From: AAA044-D11 sp009705075
Lineage (GTDB): Bacteria; Actinomycetota; Actinomycetes; Nanopelagicales; Nanopelagicaceae
Assembly: GCA_965268675.1 (NCBI GenBank)
Contig: OZ254179.1
Location: 1,116,001 to 1,180,000, forward strand
Reading direction: 5' to 3'
Length of the DNA stretch: 64,000 nt
The notes beneath the pieces are model-generated. The model ran no database searches and had not been told where the DNA came from. It saw only the letters and a program-made list of their open reading frames with translations. A program made the translations under genes and the position numbers. Of the stretch, positions 8,511 to 15,944 are shown in pieces (the first letter of the stretch is position 1; each line of letters starts with the position of its first letter).

Positions 8511-10262
8511 ATGCAGCGCGCATCATTTACAACTAGCCACATTCCTGCAATTGACGGGTTACGTGCGCTTGCTGTCACGGCTGTTGTTCTGTACCACTTA
8601 GGAATTGATTGGATACCCGGCGGCTTTCTTGGGGTTGATTTATTCTTTGTAATCTCTGGATACGTTATTACGAGATTGATTCTCGACTCTATCGAGAGCG
8701 CTAATGGCTTAGATATCAAAGAGTTTTATCTGGCACGCGTGCGCAGATTGCTCCCAGGATTATTGGTTCTGTTAATCGTTACCTCGATAGCGATGGCTTT
8801 CTTTGCGCCAGATTCCGTTCGCCGCTTCGTAACTGATGTGCCATATGTGCTTACTGGAACCAATAACTGGCATCTCGTTACGCTGCACCAAGATTACTTT
8901 CAGGCAATCGGCCGGCCGCCACTTCTTCAGCACACCTGGTCTCTCGCTGTGGAATTTCAATTTTATTTAATCTGGCCAGTAGTTCTTCTCTTTATTTGGC
9001 GCAGATTTGGGAAGCGAGTCGTACGTAGAGCCGCCTTACTAATTGCGACCTTCTCCGGAACCGCGTTATTCCTCTTCTCATTACAAGCCGATAATGCAAC
9101 AGCAGGGCGCATTAGCCATATCTACTTCGGAACCGATACCCACAGCCTTGGTCTATTTCTTGGATCAGCACTTGCGGTTAGTTGGATTCCAAGAAATCTG
9201 ACTCCCAATATTGCACAACGGGCGCAAGATTTCATCGATGGCATAGGAGTATTTGGGTTTATCGGCCTGTTATGTATCTTTCTATTTATTGATGAGACAA
9301 ATGCAACGCTCTATCAAATAGCTTTCCCTCTTGCAGGATTATTTGGCTGTGCAACTATTGTTTCGATTGTTCATCCTGCTTCACGATTTTCACCCATACT
9401 TTGCAGGAAAATCTTTCTCTGGATTGGTCAGAGATCCTACGGAATCTATCTATGGCATTGGGTTGTCTTTCAAATCACCCGACCTGGCGTTGATTTAACT
9501 GGTTCCCTGCTGGCTTTAAATATTGCACGAATTCTTCTGGTTTTAATTCTTGCCGATATCTCACTAAGAGCAATAGAAATTCCAATCCGTAAAGGAATAG
9601 TTCAAAACTGGTTTAGAGGAATGAAATATCGCACCAAGATTATGAGAAAAAGACAGCAGATATTTGTTACGGCAGTTACTGCCTTTGTTTTAGTTGTTAC
9701 CGGCAGTTCAATTGCAGTTGCCTGGCAGCGAGACCAATCAATTGTTGTTGAAGTGAAACCAGAGCTTGAGTTACCTGAAACCGCGATCGTTTCAAATTCC
9801 AACGGGCTTTGGGTTACAGGTGATTCGGTGATTCTTGGGATCAGAAATAAATTGGCAGCGAAGCAGGATATTTCAATAATCAACGCCCGAGTTGGCCGAC
9901 AGATTCAGGAGCTAATCACCGCAGTAAAAGAGGATAAGCCGAAGGCCAAAAACTCAAGAGTTGTTCTTAATGTTGGTAACAATAATGCGGTATCTCGTGA
10001 GGATATGGTCGAATTGATGGAGCTACTAAAAGAGCAACCAAAGATAATCGTGGTTAACTCAGCTGTTCCGAGAACTTGGCGAACTGGAAATAATAAAATT
10101 ATTCGAGAAGTAGTTGCTAATTACCCCAATGCAGTTCTCATTGACTGGGAGCAGATAGCAGAAAACCACCCGGAGTTTTTCGCTCCGGATGGCGTCCACT
10201 TAATTGAAGCAGGAAGTGATGTTTACGTTGCATCAATTCTTGATGCGTTAAACGTAAATTAG
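8511..10262 (+). CDS. Acyltransferase-3 / SGNH fusion (OatA-like)
   Basis: Membrane acyltransferase that in related proteins moves acetyl groups from the cytoplasm to extracellular sugars (OatA on peptidoglycan, others on lipopolysaccharide or glycans). The N-terminal acyltransferase-3 domain of about 10 membrane helices carries IDGLRALAV, YHL and the diagnostic HTWSLAVEFQFYLIWP. After a further membrane segment near residue 385 comes an extracellular SGNH domain with GDSVILG (catalytic Ser), NVGNNN and DGVHL (catalytic Asp/His). Length is 583 aa. It is co-transcribed with the coiled-coil gene 5 nt upstream and converges on the lysine-repeat gene 4 nt downstream. The acceptor glycan is unknown; peptidoglycan is the first guess. 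Confidence 0.88.
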   Translation: MQRASFTTSHIPAIDGLRALAVTAVVLYHLGIDWIPGGFLGVDLFFVISGYVITRLILDSIESANGLDIKEFYLARVRRLLPGLLVLLIVTSIAMAFFAPDSVRRFVTDVPYVLTGTNNWHLVTLHQDYFQAIGRPPLLQHTWSLAVEFQFYLIWPVVLLFIWRRFGKRVVRRAALLIATFSGTALFLFSLQADNATAGRISHIYFGTDTHSLGLFLGSALAVSWIPRNLTPNIAQRAQDFIDGIGVFGFIGLLCIFLFIDETNATLYQIAFPLAGLFGCATIVSIVHPASRFSPILCRKIFLWIGQRSYGIYLWHWVVFQITRPGVDLTGSLLALNIARILLVLILADISLRAIEIPIRKGIVQNWFRGMKYRTKIMRKRQQIFVTAVTAFVLVVTGSSIAVAWQRDQSIVVEVKPELELPETAIVSNSNGLWVTGDSVILGIRNKLAAKQDISIINARVGRQIQELITAVKEDKPKAKNSRVVLNVGNNNAVSREDMVELMELLKEQPKIIVVNSAVPRTWRTGNNKIIREVVANYPNAVLIDWEQIAENHPEFFAPDGVHLIEAGSDVYVASILDALNVN

Positions 10263-10266
10263 ATAC

Positions 10267-11115
10267 TTAAGCGTATTGGCCTGGAAGTCCGAAAACTTTT
10301 CCGCCATCAACAGTGCCATCATCTAGAACTGAAGAAACTCTAAATGAACACCAACCGGTCGTATCGCCTTTTGTAACATCAAGTGAGAATTGATTTGCTG
10401 GAACTGTTGAAATCAATTTCCAAGTGCCACCATTTGAACGTATCTCGACGTTGTAGTTTGCTACTGATGCACCATTTGCAGGAGCCTTCCAGAAAATAGT
10501 TGCACCTGTAGCTGTGTATTGCGCAACGATTCCAACTGGCTCGCTACTACCTTGATCTACAACAGTTCCTTCTGCTGCTGACTCTTCAGTGGTAGCTTCC
10601 GCTGTTGGCTCTGCTGACTCTTCAGTGGTCATTCCTTGTGATGCTTGAGCAGAGGCAGTTGCCTCTGGAGCAGCTTCTTCGGTCTTAGTTGAACCATTAC
10701 GAGAAACTACAAGAAGCGCAATTAGCACGACAGCAATTACTACTGCAGTTACTACTCGTTTTGAGGATGTTGAAGAAGTCGAAGAAGTTGAATAACTAGA
10801 AGATGCGGGAACGCTTGCGCCTGGTGTCTTAGCAGGGCGATTTGTAACCGATGAACTCTGAAAAGTAGGGCGGATTGTTGATTTAGGAACTTCAGGAACT
10901 ACAAAAGTTGAAGAGGACTTCTTAACAGCCTTCTTTGCAGAAGTTTTCTTAACGGCTGATTTCTTAACTGCCTTCTTTGCAGAAGTTTTCTTTGCGGTTT
11001 TTTTAACGGCAGATTTCTTAACTGCCTTCTTTGCAGATTTCTTAACTGCCTTCTTTGCAGATTTCTTAACTGCCTTCTTTGCAGAAGTTTTCTTTGCGGT
11101 TTTTTTAACTGCCAC
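10267..11115 (-). CDS. Lysine-repeat (histone H1-like) single-pass membrane protein with FnIII-like domain
   Basis: No named family recognised. The 282 aa protein has four parts. Residues 1-67 are a Lys/Ala/Ser/Thr repeat (KKTSAKKAVKKSA units) like the tails of bacterial histone H1-like proteins and actinobacterial HupB. Residues 68-119 are a Ser/Thr/Pro linker. Residues 121-138 are one transmembrane helix (VVTAVVIAVVLIALLVVS). After an acidic Glu/Ala/Thr linker comes a C-terminal domain of about 90 residues that reads like fibronectin type III. Positive-inside topology puts the basic tail in the cytoplasm and the FnIII-like domain outside. Start GTG 11115 follows AAGGAG at spacing 7. A role linking nucleic acid or acidic partners to the envelope is an inference. 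Confidence 0.7.
   Translation of the reverse strand: MAVKKTAKKTSAKKAVKKSAKKAVKKSAKKAVKKSAVKKTAKKTSAKKAVKKSAVKKTSAKKAVKKSSSTFVVPEVPKSTIRPTFQSSSVTNRPAKTPGASVPASSSYSTSSTSSTSSKRVVTAVVIAVVLIALLVVSRNGSTKTEEAAPEATASAQASQGMTTEESAEPTAEATTEESAAEGTVVDQGSSEPVGIVAQYTATGATIFWKAPANGASVANYNVEIRSNGGTWKLISTVPANQFSLDVTKGDTTGWCSFRVSSVLDDGTVDGGKVFGLPGQYA
10917..11112. repeat. Degenerate repeats coding the lysine-rich tail
   Basis: A 24-bp unit (GCCTTCTTTGCAGATTTCTT on the plus strand plus AACT) and longer variants with GAAGTTTT recur head to tail. They encode KKSAKKAV and KKTSAKKAVKKSA blocks. Copies are nearly identical, so length change by slippage is likely between strains. Confidence 0.85.
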
Positions 11116-11202
11116 GGTTGTGCTCCTTGTTTTGTATTTGAAAACTAGCTTTAAAACTCAATAGCGAAAGGATACCTCAGGGCCCAATAAAACCATTAAA
11201 AG

Positions 11203-11817
11203 CTAGAGTAATTCCTTTATGCGTGGTGCTATTGCCCTAAGTGCAATTCCGCGGTGACTGATCTTGTCTTTCTCGCCATGCGCAAATTCGCCTAGCGTTA
11301 ACTGCTGGCTCGCAGGCTGGAAAATTGGGTCATACCCAAAACCTGCAGTTCCTCGGGGTTGAAGAGTTATGAAGCCAGCTAATTCTCCACGCTCCATCAC
11401 CTCTAAATTTTCAGATTTATGTCCTGCCGGGAACACCAGAGCAACTTGGCAGACAAAATGAGCACTGCGCTGTTCCTCTTCAACACCAATGAGTTGGGAT
11501 AAAACTTTGGTGATATTCGCTAAATCATCGCCATGATTGCCCGCCCATCTGGCCGAGAAGATTCCAGGATCACCATTGAGATAATCAATACATAGCCCGC
11601 TGTCATCTGCGAGCGCAGGAAGAGAAGTAAATTCGCAGACTCCATGGGCTTTCAAAAGGGCATTCTCGCTAAAAGTTCTCCCAGTCTCTTCAATATCAGG
11701 CATATCTGGAAAATCTCTAAGCCCTAGTACTTGAATATCTTGTGCAAATTGTGAAAGCAATCTTTCAAATTCTGCAATTTTGCCCTGGTTTTGCGTTGCT
11801 AAAACTATTTGGCGCAC
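11203..11817 (-). CDS. rdgB: Non-canonical purine NTP pyrophosphatase (RdgB/HAM1)
   Basis: Hydrolyses dITP, ITP and XTP to monophosphates and so keeps deaminated purines out of DNA and RNA. The 204 aa protein shows the family motifs TQNQGKIAEF at the N terminus, ADDSGLCID with the catalytic aspartate, SARWAG and the C-terminal FGYDPIF and SHRGIAL. Start is GTG at 11817, 8 nt after the rph stop. The murI-rph-rdgB order is a common actinobacterial operon. Confidence 0.95.
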   Translation of the reverse strand: MRQIVLATQNQGKIAEFERLLSQFAQDIQVLGLRDFPDMPDIEETGRTFSENALLKAHGVCEFTSLPALADDSGLCIDYLNGDPGIFSARWAGNHGDDLANITKVLSQLIGVEEEQRSAHFVCQVALVFPAGHKSENLEVMERGELAGFITLQPRGTAGFGYDPIFQPASQQLTLGEFAHGEKDKISHRGIALRAIAPRIKELL

Positions 11818-11825
11818 AAGTTAAT

Positions 11826-12575
11826 TCATTCTTGAGCTAGCGCACTCTGCTGTAATTTTGCGAGTTCATTACAGCCTGCAACGCCAAGGTCCAACAAGTT
11901 ATTTAGTAAGGTTCGATCGAATGGCTTTCCTTCGGCGGTTCCTTGAACTTCAACAAAATTTCCATCTGCAGTACAAACTATGTTCATATCGGTATCTGCT
12001 GTTACATCTTCCTCATAGCAAAGATCGAGCATTGGTATCCCGCCAATGATTCCGACACTTACGGCAGAAACTCCTTGAATGATTGGATTACGGGCTGCTG
12101 GGATGTGACCTTTAGCTTTTGCCCAAGTGATTGCATCTTGCAGTGCTACATATGCTCCGGTAATTGCTGCAGTGCGAGTTCCACCATCTGCCTGAAGGAC
12201 ATCGCAATCTATAACAATTGTATTTTCACCAAGGGCTGCGGTATCAACTATTGCACGAAGTGAACGACCTACTAGTCGGGAAATTTCCTGAGTACGGCCG
12301 CCAAGTTTTCCTTTAACGCTTTCGCGATCAGATCTGCTGTGTGTAGCACGCGGCAACATTGCATATTCGCTGGTGACCCATCCGCCACCTTTTCCTACCA
12401 GCCATCTAGGTACGCCAGGTGTAAATGATGCAACACAGAGAACTCGAGTATTTCCAAATTCAACGAGAACAGAGCCTTCGGCATTATTTAACCAATTTCG
12501 TGTGAATTTAATCTGGCGAAGATCATCTGGTTTTCTGCCATCAATTCGTGGTGAAATTTCTAGATTATTACTCAT
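11826..12575 (-). CDS. rph: Ribonuclease PH
   Basis: Phosphate-dependent 3-to-5 exoribonuclease that trims tRNA 3-prime ends. The 249 aa protein shows the family core with RIDGRKPDDLRQ, LVEFGNTRVLCVAS, RSDRESVKGKLGGRTQEI and DCDVLQADGGTRTAAITGA, the last being the phosphate-binding region. Start ATG 12575 lies 2 nt after the murI stop and 8 nt precede rdgB, so murI-rph-rdgB form one transcript. Confidence 0.96.
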   Translation of the reverse strand: MSNNLEISPRIDGRKPDDLRQIKFTRNWLNNAEGSVLVEFGNTRVLCVASFTPGVPRWLVGKGGGWVTSEYAMLPRATHSRSDRESVKGKLGGRTQEISRLVGRSLRAIVDTAALGENTIVIDCDVLQADGGTRTAAITGAYVALQDAITWAKAKGHIPAARNPIIQGVSAVSVGIIGGIPMLDLCYEEDVTADTDMNIVCTADGNFVEVQGTAEGKPFDRTLLNNLLDLGVAGCNELAKLQQSALAQE

Positions 12576-12577
12576 CG

Positions 12578-13384
12578 CTAAATCCTCGTTTCGACTCTTG
12601 CAACTTCTGGCCCAAGGAATCGTTTAGCAAGTTTGCTAAACATTTCACTCTCTCCAGTTGAAACAAATTTATGTGTTGGTTTTCCGCTTACATTTAACAT
12701 ATCTTTTTCGACAAGGATTCGGTAAAGATCCTTAGCTGTTTCTTCGGCACTTGATACCAGAGTTACTTCATTTCCCATTACATAGGAAATTACACCAGTA
12801 AGTAGCGGGTAGTGAGTACAACCTAGAACTAGAGTGTCAATCTCTTTTTCAACCAGTGGCCTTAAATAATCTGATGCCACTTTCGTAATTGCTGTTCCAG
12901 AAGTTTCACCGCGCTCCACATATTCGACAAATAGCGGGCAAGCAACCGAAGTTATTTCTAATTGCGGAGCGGCAGCAAAAGCATCCAGGTAGGCGCCTGA
13001 TTCAATTGTTGCGTTTGTCCCGATTACTCCAATCCGACCACTGCGTGTTGCAGAAACCGCTCGTCGAACTGCCGGTTGAATCACTTCAACTACAGGAACC
13101 GAATATCGCTCGCGGGCATCTCGCAACATAGCTGCGCTGGCGGTATTGCAAGCAATGACTATGGCCTTAACTCCGGCTTCGACTAATTGATCAAGAATTT
13201 CTAGCGCAAATGTTCGAACCTCTGCAAGTGGTCTAGGACCATAAGGGCCGCGCGCAGTGTCACCGACATAAAGAATAGATTCGCCAGGAAGTTGATCGAT
13301 AATTGATCTCGCAACTGTTAGGCCACCAACGCCAGAATCGAAGATACCGATCGGTGAATCTTTGGAAAAATTGGCCGCTGACAT
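12578..13384 (-). CDS. murI: Glutamate racemase
   Basis: Makes D-glutamate for peptidoglycan from L-glutamate, with no cofactor and two catalytic cysteines. The 268 aa protein carries IGIFDSGVGGL at the N terminus, the first cysteine in VIACNTASA and the second in LVLGCTHYPLL. The ATG at 13384 has no Shine-Dalgarno sequence but a TAGGCT hexamer 7 nt upstream, so this is probably the head of a leaderless murI-rph-rdgB transcript. The preceding cysM ends 28 bp upstream. Confidence 0.96.
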   Translation of the reverse strand: MSAANFSKDSPIGIFDSGVGGLTVARSIIDQLPGESILYVGDTARGPYGPRPLAEVRTFALEILDQLVEAGVKAIVIACNTASAAMLRDARERYSVPVVEVIQPAVRRAVSATRSGRIGVIGTNATIESGAYLDAFAAAPQLEITSVACPLFVEYVERGETSGTAITKVASDYLRPLVEKEIDTLVLGCTHYPLLTGVISYVMGNEVTLVSSAEETAKDLYRILVEKDMLNVSGKPTHKFVSTGESEMFSKLAKRFLGPEVARVETRI

Positions 13385-13391
13385 ATCGCCA

Positions 13392-13397
13392 AGCCTA
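13392..13397 (-). promoter_or_regulatory. -10 element of a leaderless promoter (murI)
   Basis: TAGGCT on the minus strand with a 7 nt spacer (TGGCGAT) to the murI ATG. It fits the TAnnnT pattern seen at other unit heads in the window. Confidence 0.45.
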
Positions 13398-13411
13398 CCT
13401 TTAGGAAAGAG

Positions 13412-14371
13412 TTAAGCCCAAAGTTGGCCGTCGAGAACTTCTGCGTCGCTATCTTTTCCGTAAATACCTGTAGATAAATACTTCCATCCCGCATCACAGA
13501 CTATAAATGCAATATCTGCGCCGACTCCCGCAGCTACGCACTCATTGGCTACCCCCAGCGCTGCATGGAGAATTGCACCAGTTGAAATTCCTGCGAATAT
13601 TCCTTCAACTTCCAATAGTTCTTTTACTCGGCGAACTGAATCCTCTGCCCCAACTGAAAATCGACGTGTGATAACTGAAGCATCATAAAGTTCTGGAACA
13701 AAGCCAGCGTCCAGATTACGTAGGCCATAAACAACTTCACCATATCTTGGTTCTGCTGCGATGATTGCAATATTTGGATTCTTCTCCCGAAGATATTTTC
13801 CAGCGCCCATAAGTGTTCCCGTTGTTCCTAGGCCGGCAACAAAGTGGGTAATCGTTGGTAGATCTTCAAAAATTTCTGGTCCTGTGGTTCTGTAGTGCGC
13901 CAAAGTGTTAGCTGGGTTTCCATATTGATATAGAAATACCCAATCAGGATTCTGTGCTGCAAGTTCTTTAGCTACTCGAACTGCTTCATTTGAACCACCA
14001 GCAGCAGGAGAATAAATAATCTTTGCGCCCCACATCTCTAAAATTTGAGTTCGTTCAATACTTGTATTTTCAGGCATTACGCAGATTAAGTTATATCCGC
14101 GAACCTTTGCAACCATCGCAAGTGAAATTCCAGTGTTGCCACTTGTTGGTTCTAAAATTGTTGCACCCGGTTTTAGCTTCCCAGTTTTTTCTGCATCATC
14201 AATCATTGCAATCGCTGTGCGATCTTTGATAGATCCAGTTGGATTACGATCCTCCAACTTTGCCCAGAGCCTTACGACAGGTTTATCAGCTTCGGTTTTT
14301 GGTGAAAGCTTAGGTAATCCAATTAATGGCGTATGACCTAGTGATGCCTCAAGAGATTCATATCTAGTCAC
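13412..14371 (-). CDS. cysM: CysO-dependent cysteine synthase CysM
   Basis: PLP enzyme that in mycobacteria builds cysteine on the carrier protein CysO, using O-phosphoserine and CysO thiocarboxylate. The PLP lysine is K49 in NPTGSIKDRT, followed by LEPTSGNTGISLA and the GLGTTGTLMG phosphate loop. I place the start at GTG 14371, which shares one base with the cysO stop (TAGTG) and gives MTRYESLEASLG, matching the N terminus of mycobacterial CysM. A TTG at 14377 would add only two residues. Length is 319 aa. Its coupling to cysO and mec supports CysM over CysK. Confidence 0.93.
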   Translation of the reverse strand: MTRYESLEASLGHTPLIGLPKLSPKTEADKPVVRLWAKLEDRNPTGSIKDRTAIAMIDDAEKTGKLKPGATILEPTSGNTGISLAMVAKVRGYNLICVMPENTSIERTQILEMWGAKIIYSPAAGGSNEAVRVAKELAAQNPDWVFLYQYGNPANTLAHYRTTGPEIFEDLPTITHFVAGLGTTGTLMGAGKYLREKNPNIAIIAAEPRYGEVVYGLRNLDAGFVPELYDASVITRRFSVGAEDSVRRVKELLEVEGIFAGISTGAILHAALGVANECVAAGVGADIAFIVCDAGWKYLSTGIYGKDSDAEVLDGQLWA

Positions 14372-14655
14372 TAGCAACCACCGGCTACGGCAGGCAAAAT
14401 TGTTACTGAATCACCAGCTTTTAGAGTTGCAGCAAGTGATCCCATAAAACGAACATCTTCATCATTAATATAAATATTTATAAAGCGGCGAAGCTCACCA
14501 TTTTCAAGTAACCGATCACCTAATCCGACAAAACTCTTATCTAGTGCAGCAATTAATTCTGCCAAGTTTGTTGCTTCCGCTGAAACCACTTTCTCATTCT
14601 TGGTATATGGGCGGAGAATTGTTGGGATTCTAACTTCGATAATTGGTGCAGACAT
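14371..14655 (-). CDS. cysO: Sulfur carrier protein CysO (MoaD/ThiS family), C terminus Gly-Gly-Cys
   Basis: Ubiquitin-fold sulfur carrier whose C-terminal diglycine is normally activated to a thiocarboxylate. The 94 aa sequence follows mycobacterial CysO closely (IPTILRPYT near the N terminus, FINIYINDEDVRF in the middle, SVTILPAVAGG at the end). Unlike the mycobacterial protein, which ends in GG, the reading frame here continues one codon (TGC) before TAG, so the translated end is GGC. Either the cysteine is removed first, for which Mec encoded next door is the obvious protease, or the gene product mimics the CysO-cysteine adduct. The gene lies between mec and cysM. Confidence 0.93.
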   Translation of the reverse strand: MSAPIIEVRIPTILRPYTKNEKVVSAEATNLAELIAALDKSFVGLGDRLLENGELRRFINIYINDEDVRFMGSLAATLKAGDSVTILPAVAGGC

Positions 14656-14680
14656 GGCTTAAGTATCCTAGAAGCGCGGC

Positions 14681-15109
14681 TTATTCGCCAATCGCAGCAA
14701 TGATTTCTACCGGCTCTTCAGTTACAGCGCCATCGATTATTCGATATGAGCGAAACTCTCTCTCAGGTGCAATCTCTTTGCGGGTAGAGACTAAAACGTA
14801 GTGCGCATTAGGTTCAGATGCGTAAGCAATATCTGTTCGTGAAGGATAAGCCTCTGTTTCAGTATGTGAGTGATAGACGACAACAATCTCTTGTGAATTG
14901 TCATCAAGTTCCCGGTAGAGCGAGAGGAGATCTTTAGAATCGAACTCATAAAAGGTCGGTGAGTGCGCCGAATTAACCATTGGTTTAAGCACTTGGGCGA
15001 AATCACTGCCTTCGGGACCAAGAATTACACCACAACATTCATCTGGATATTCCGCAACTGATTGGGCAAAAATCGCTTCGACATGTTCTGCTGAAATCTT
15101 CAACGTCAT
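14681..15109 (-). CDS. mec: JAMM/MPN+ metalloprotease Mec (CysO-cysteine peptidase)
   Basis: Zinc isopeptidase-type enzyme that in mycobacteria releases cysteine from CysO-cysteine. The JAMM signature is complete: E24 in DECCGVILG, then H80, H82, S90 and D93 in the VYHSHTETEAYPSRTDIA stretch. I use ATG 15109, which overlaps the DUF2017 stop as ATGA and gives 142 aa beginning MTLKISAEHV; an upstream in-frame start would reach back into DUF2017. With cysO 25 nt downstream and cysM after it, the full cysteine pathway is in one operon. Confidence 0.93.
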   Translation of the reverse strand: MTLKISAEHVEAIFAQSVAEYPDECCGVILGPEGSDFAQVLKPMVNSAHSPTFYEFDSKDLLSLYRELDDNSQEIVVVYHSHTETEAYPSRTDIAYASEPNAHYVLVSTRKEIAPEREFRSYRIIDGAVTEEPVEIIAAIGE

Positions 15110-15657
15110 AGAAGTAACCCTAACAAATTCTCTTGCAACCAACCTAACCAGAAATAGACTGCATAAACCGGCTTTTGGGGATCTTCGTCGGGAAGTAGTT
15201 CGAATTTGTCAAAACTATTCTCATCAATCTCTAACCTAACCGAGAGCGCAATGCGCAGATCGTTTAACGCTTTGAGCCAGATATCTGCATCTAGCTCTTC
15301 GATTACACCGCCATGATTCTCGTCAACGAGAATAGTCAATTCTTCTCTAATCAATCTTAAGTTTCGCTGTTTGGAACCGCGCAATTGAGGTTCGGTATAT
15401 CTTCTAAAATCTGAAGCAGCTTCCGGATCGGCATATGCGTTAGGAAGTAATCGCAAAAGGACTGGATCATCAGGGGTAACAATTTCCGATGGCATTGCAA
15501 GCAATTGAGCTAACGGATCACTCGAGTCATAATGATGGAAGAAATCTCCTTCCCCCAAAAGTTCCAAGAGTTGCTCGACTAAATTAATAAGTATGTGCGC
15601 TTCATCAAGAGTTAAATCTAGTGAATACCCATCTCCTACTTTTTCAAAGCTCGACAT
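15106..15657 (-). CDS. DUF2017 family protein
   Basis: A 183 aa actinobacterial protein of unknown biochemical function, recognised from its length, its acidic helical character and its fixed place between clpS and mec/cysO. Motifs include LTLDEAHILINLVEQLLELL near the N terminus and FRRYTEPQLRGSKQRNLRLI in the middle. The start overlaps the clpS stop by one base (TAATG) and the end overlaps mec (ATGA), so translation is probably coupled through clpS-DUF2017-mec-cysO-cysM. Confidence 0.85.
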   Translation of the reverse strand: MSSFEKVGDGYSLDLTLDEAHILINLVEQLLELLGEGDFFHHYDSSDPLAQLLAMPSEIVTPDDPVLLRLLPNAYADPEAASDFRRYTEPQLRGSKQRNLRLIREELTILVDENHGGVIEELDADIWLKALNDLRIALSVRLEIDENSFDKFELLPDEDPQKPVYAVYFWLGWLQENLLGLLL

Positions 15658-15944
15658 TAGATTTTGTCATCACGTTGAAGAGTCGCCCATAAACCATTTT
15701 CATGGAGTCGCTGAACATCGCGCTCCATCTCTTCTCTAGTCCCACTTGAAACTACAGCGCGCCCCTCATTATGGACTTGCATCATTAATTCATGTGCTCG
15801 TTCCTTAGAGAAGCCAAATAGCTTGATAAACACATGCGTCACATAACTCATTAGATTGACTGGATCATCCCAAACAATTGTTATCCAAGGTCGATCAATT
15901 AGCTCACTTATATCTACTTCCGCTTTTAGCGCTGTCTTAGCCAT
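15657..15944 (-). CDS. clpS: ATP-dependent Clp protease adaptor ClpS
   Basis: N-recognin adaptor that hands proteins with bulky hydrophobic N termini (N-degrons) to the Clp ATPase. The 95 aa protein shows the conserved core: WITIVWDDPVNLMSYVTHVF carries the N-degron-binding Asp/Asn region, followed by KERAHELMMQVHNEGRAVVSSG. The ATG at 15944 directly abuts the stop codon of the GH18 gene upstream, with no spacer. Confidence 0.96.
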   Translation of the reverse strand: MAKTALKAEVDISELIDRPWITIVWDDPVNLMSYVTHVFIKLFGFSKERAHELMMQVHNEGRAVVSSGTREEMERDVQRLHENGLWATLQRDDKI

